Positions 16,887 through 17,214 of a stretch of DNA of 17,214 nt are shown in pieces (position 1 is the first letter of the stretch; the number at the start of each line of letters is the position of its first letter). Made by a program: the position numbers and the translations under genes. A model generated the notes under the pieces. It saw only the letters and a program-made list of their open reading frames with translations, did not search any database and was not told the origin of the DNA. The DNA lies in NCBI GenBank assembly GCA_002751075.1, contig NAOQ01000004.1:452432-469645 (forward strand), given 5' to 3'. The stretch is from Ichthyophonus hoferi. Lineage: Eukaryota; Opisthokonta; Ichthyosporea; Ichthyophonida; Ichthyophonidae.

Positions 16887-16970
16887 CTAACGCATCAAAA
16901 TTGTTATATCATAATTATATACTAATCAATATATGTGGCAGTTTTAAGAATTGAAAATACTGTTTTAAAC

Positions 16971-17043
16971 GTAAGCTAATAGTGATTTTATAATTAATGG
17001 AAGGAACGGGATTTGCTTTTAATAACCATGTGTTCATAGACAT
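16971..17043 (-). CDS. Possible first exon of an unrecognised minus-strand gene
   Basis: On the minus strand ATG at 17043 (a second in-frame ATG at 17037) opens MSMNTWLLKANPVPSINYKI; a stop lies just upstream of the ATG in frame. A donor-like GTTTAA after 16971 leaves phase 1, which fits the next candidate exon. The donor is weak and the sequence AT-rich, so chance cannot be excluded. No family recognised. Confidence 0.3.
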
Positions 17044-17214
17044 ATTTTTATCATATTAGGTAGTAAAATTAGTTAATATATTTGATTACAATAATACATA
17101 ATACATACCAGGAATACTTATATTTTAATAACCACATACTATGTAGTGTTAATAATAATGATATTAAATCATATATTTTCATGTACTGTAAAATATGTAA
17201 ATGCACATCGACGG

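Overview
The window is eukaryotic nuclear DNA. About 87% of it (145-14839, + strand) is the 3' part of one intron-rich gene. I could chain 26 exons by GT-AG splice sites with compatible phases, giving 2,853 coding bases (950 residues and a TGA stop). The product is a UFD2/UBE4B-type ubiquitin chain elongation factor (E4). It has the long helical Ufd2 core (residues ~1-830), an acidic linker, and a C-terminal U-box (~874-935). The match is closer to UBE4B than UBE4A, notably [17 protein letters not shown] and LTDIYL. The first exon is entered by an acceptor, so the start codon lies upstream of the window. Organism: intron density, intron phases and sequence fit an invertebrate animal or close relative. 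I cannot name the species.

Exons are compositionally ordinary. Introns are very AT-rich and filled with simple repeats: TACTA, CTATT, CCTAT, CCTA, TTGTA, GTATAGT, trinucleotide runs, a perfect 7-copy decamer array and a 5-copy 22-bp minisatellite. Many open frames in the introns are only translations of these repeats. Several arrays sit against splice sites. C-bearing pyrimidine arrays tend to precede acceptors (exons 1, 3, 12, 13, 23) and G/T-bearing arrays tend to follow donors (exons 9, 11, 13, 14), with exceptions. Intron 18 is unusual: a textbook G-quadruplex motif lies beside its donor and a G-rich stretch replaces the usual pyrimidine tract at its acceptor.

After the UBE4B stop, AATAAA follows within 40 bases. 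The last 2.2 kb (15000-17214) has a different texture, AT-rich but nearly free of tandem repeats. On the minus strand it shows a run of open segments that can be linked by plausible splice sites with matching phase through four exons, then a longer segment ending in a membrane helix. I read this as a probable convergent gene for an unrecognised, probably membrane-anchored protein, with moderate to low confidence. No RNA genes, CRISPR arrays or intact mobile elements were recognised.
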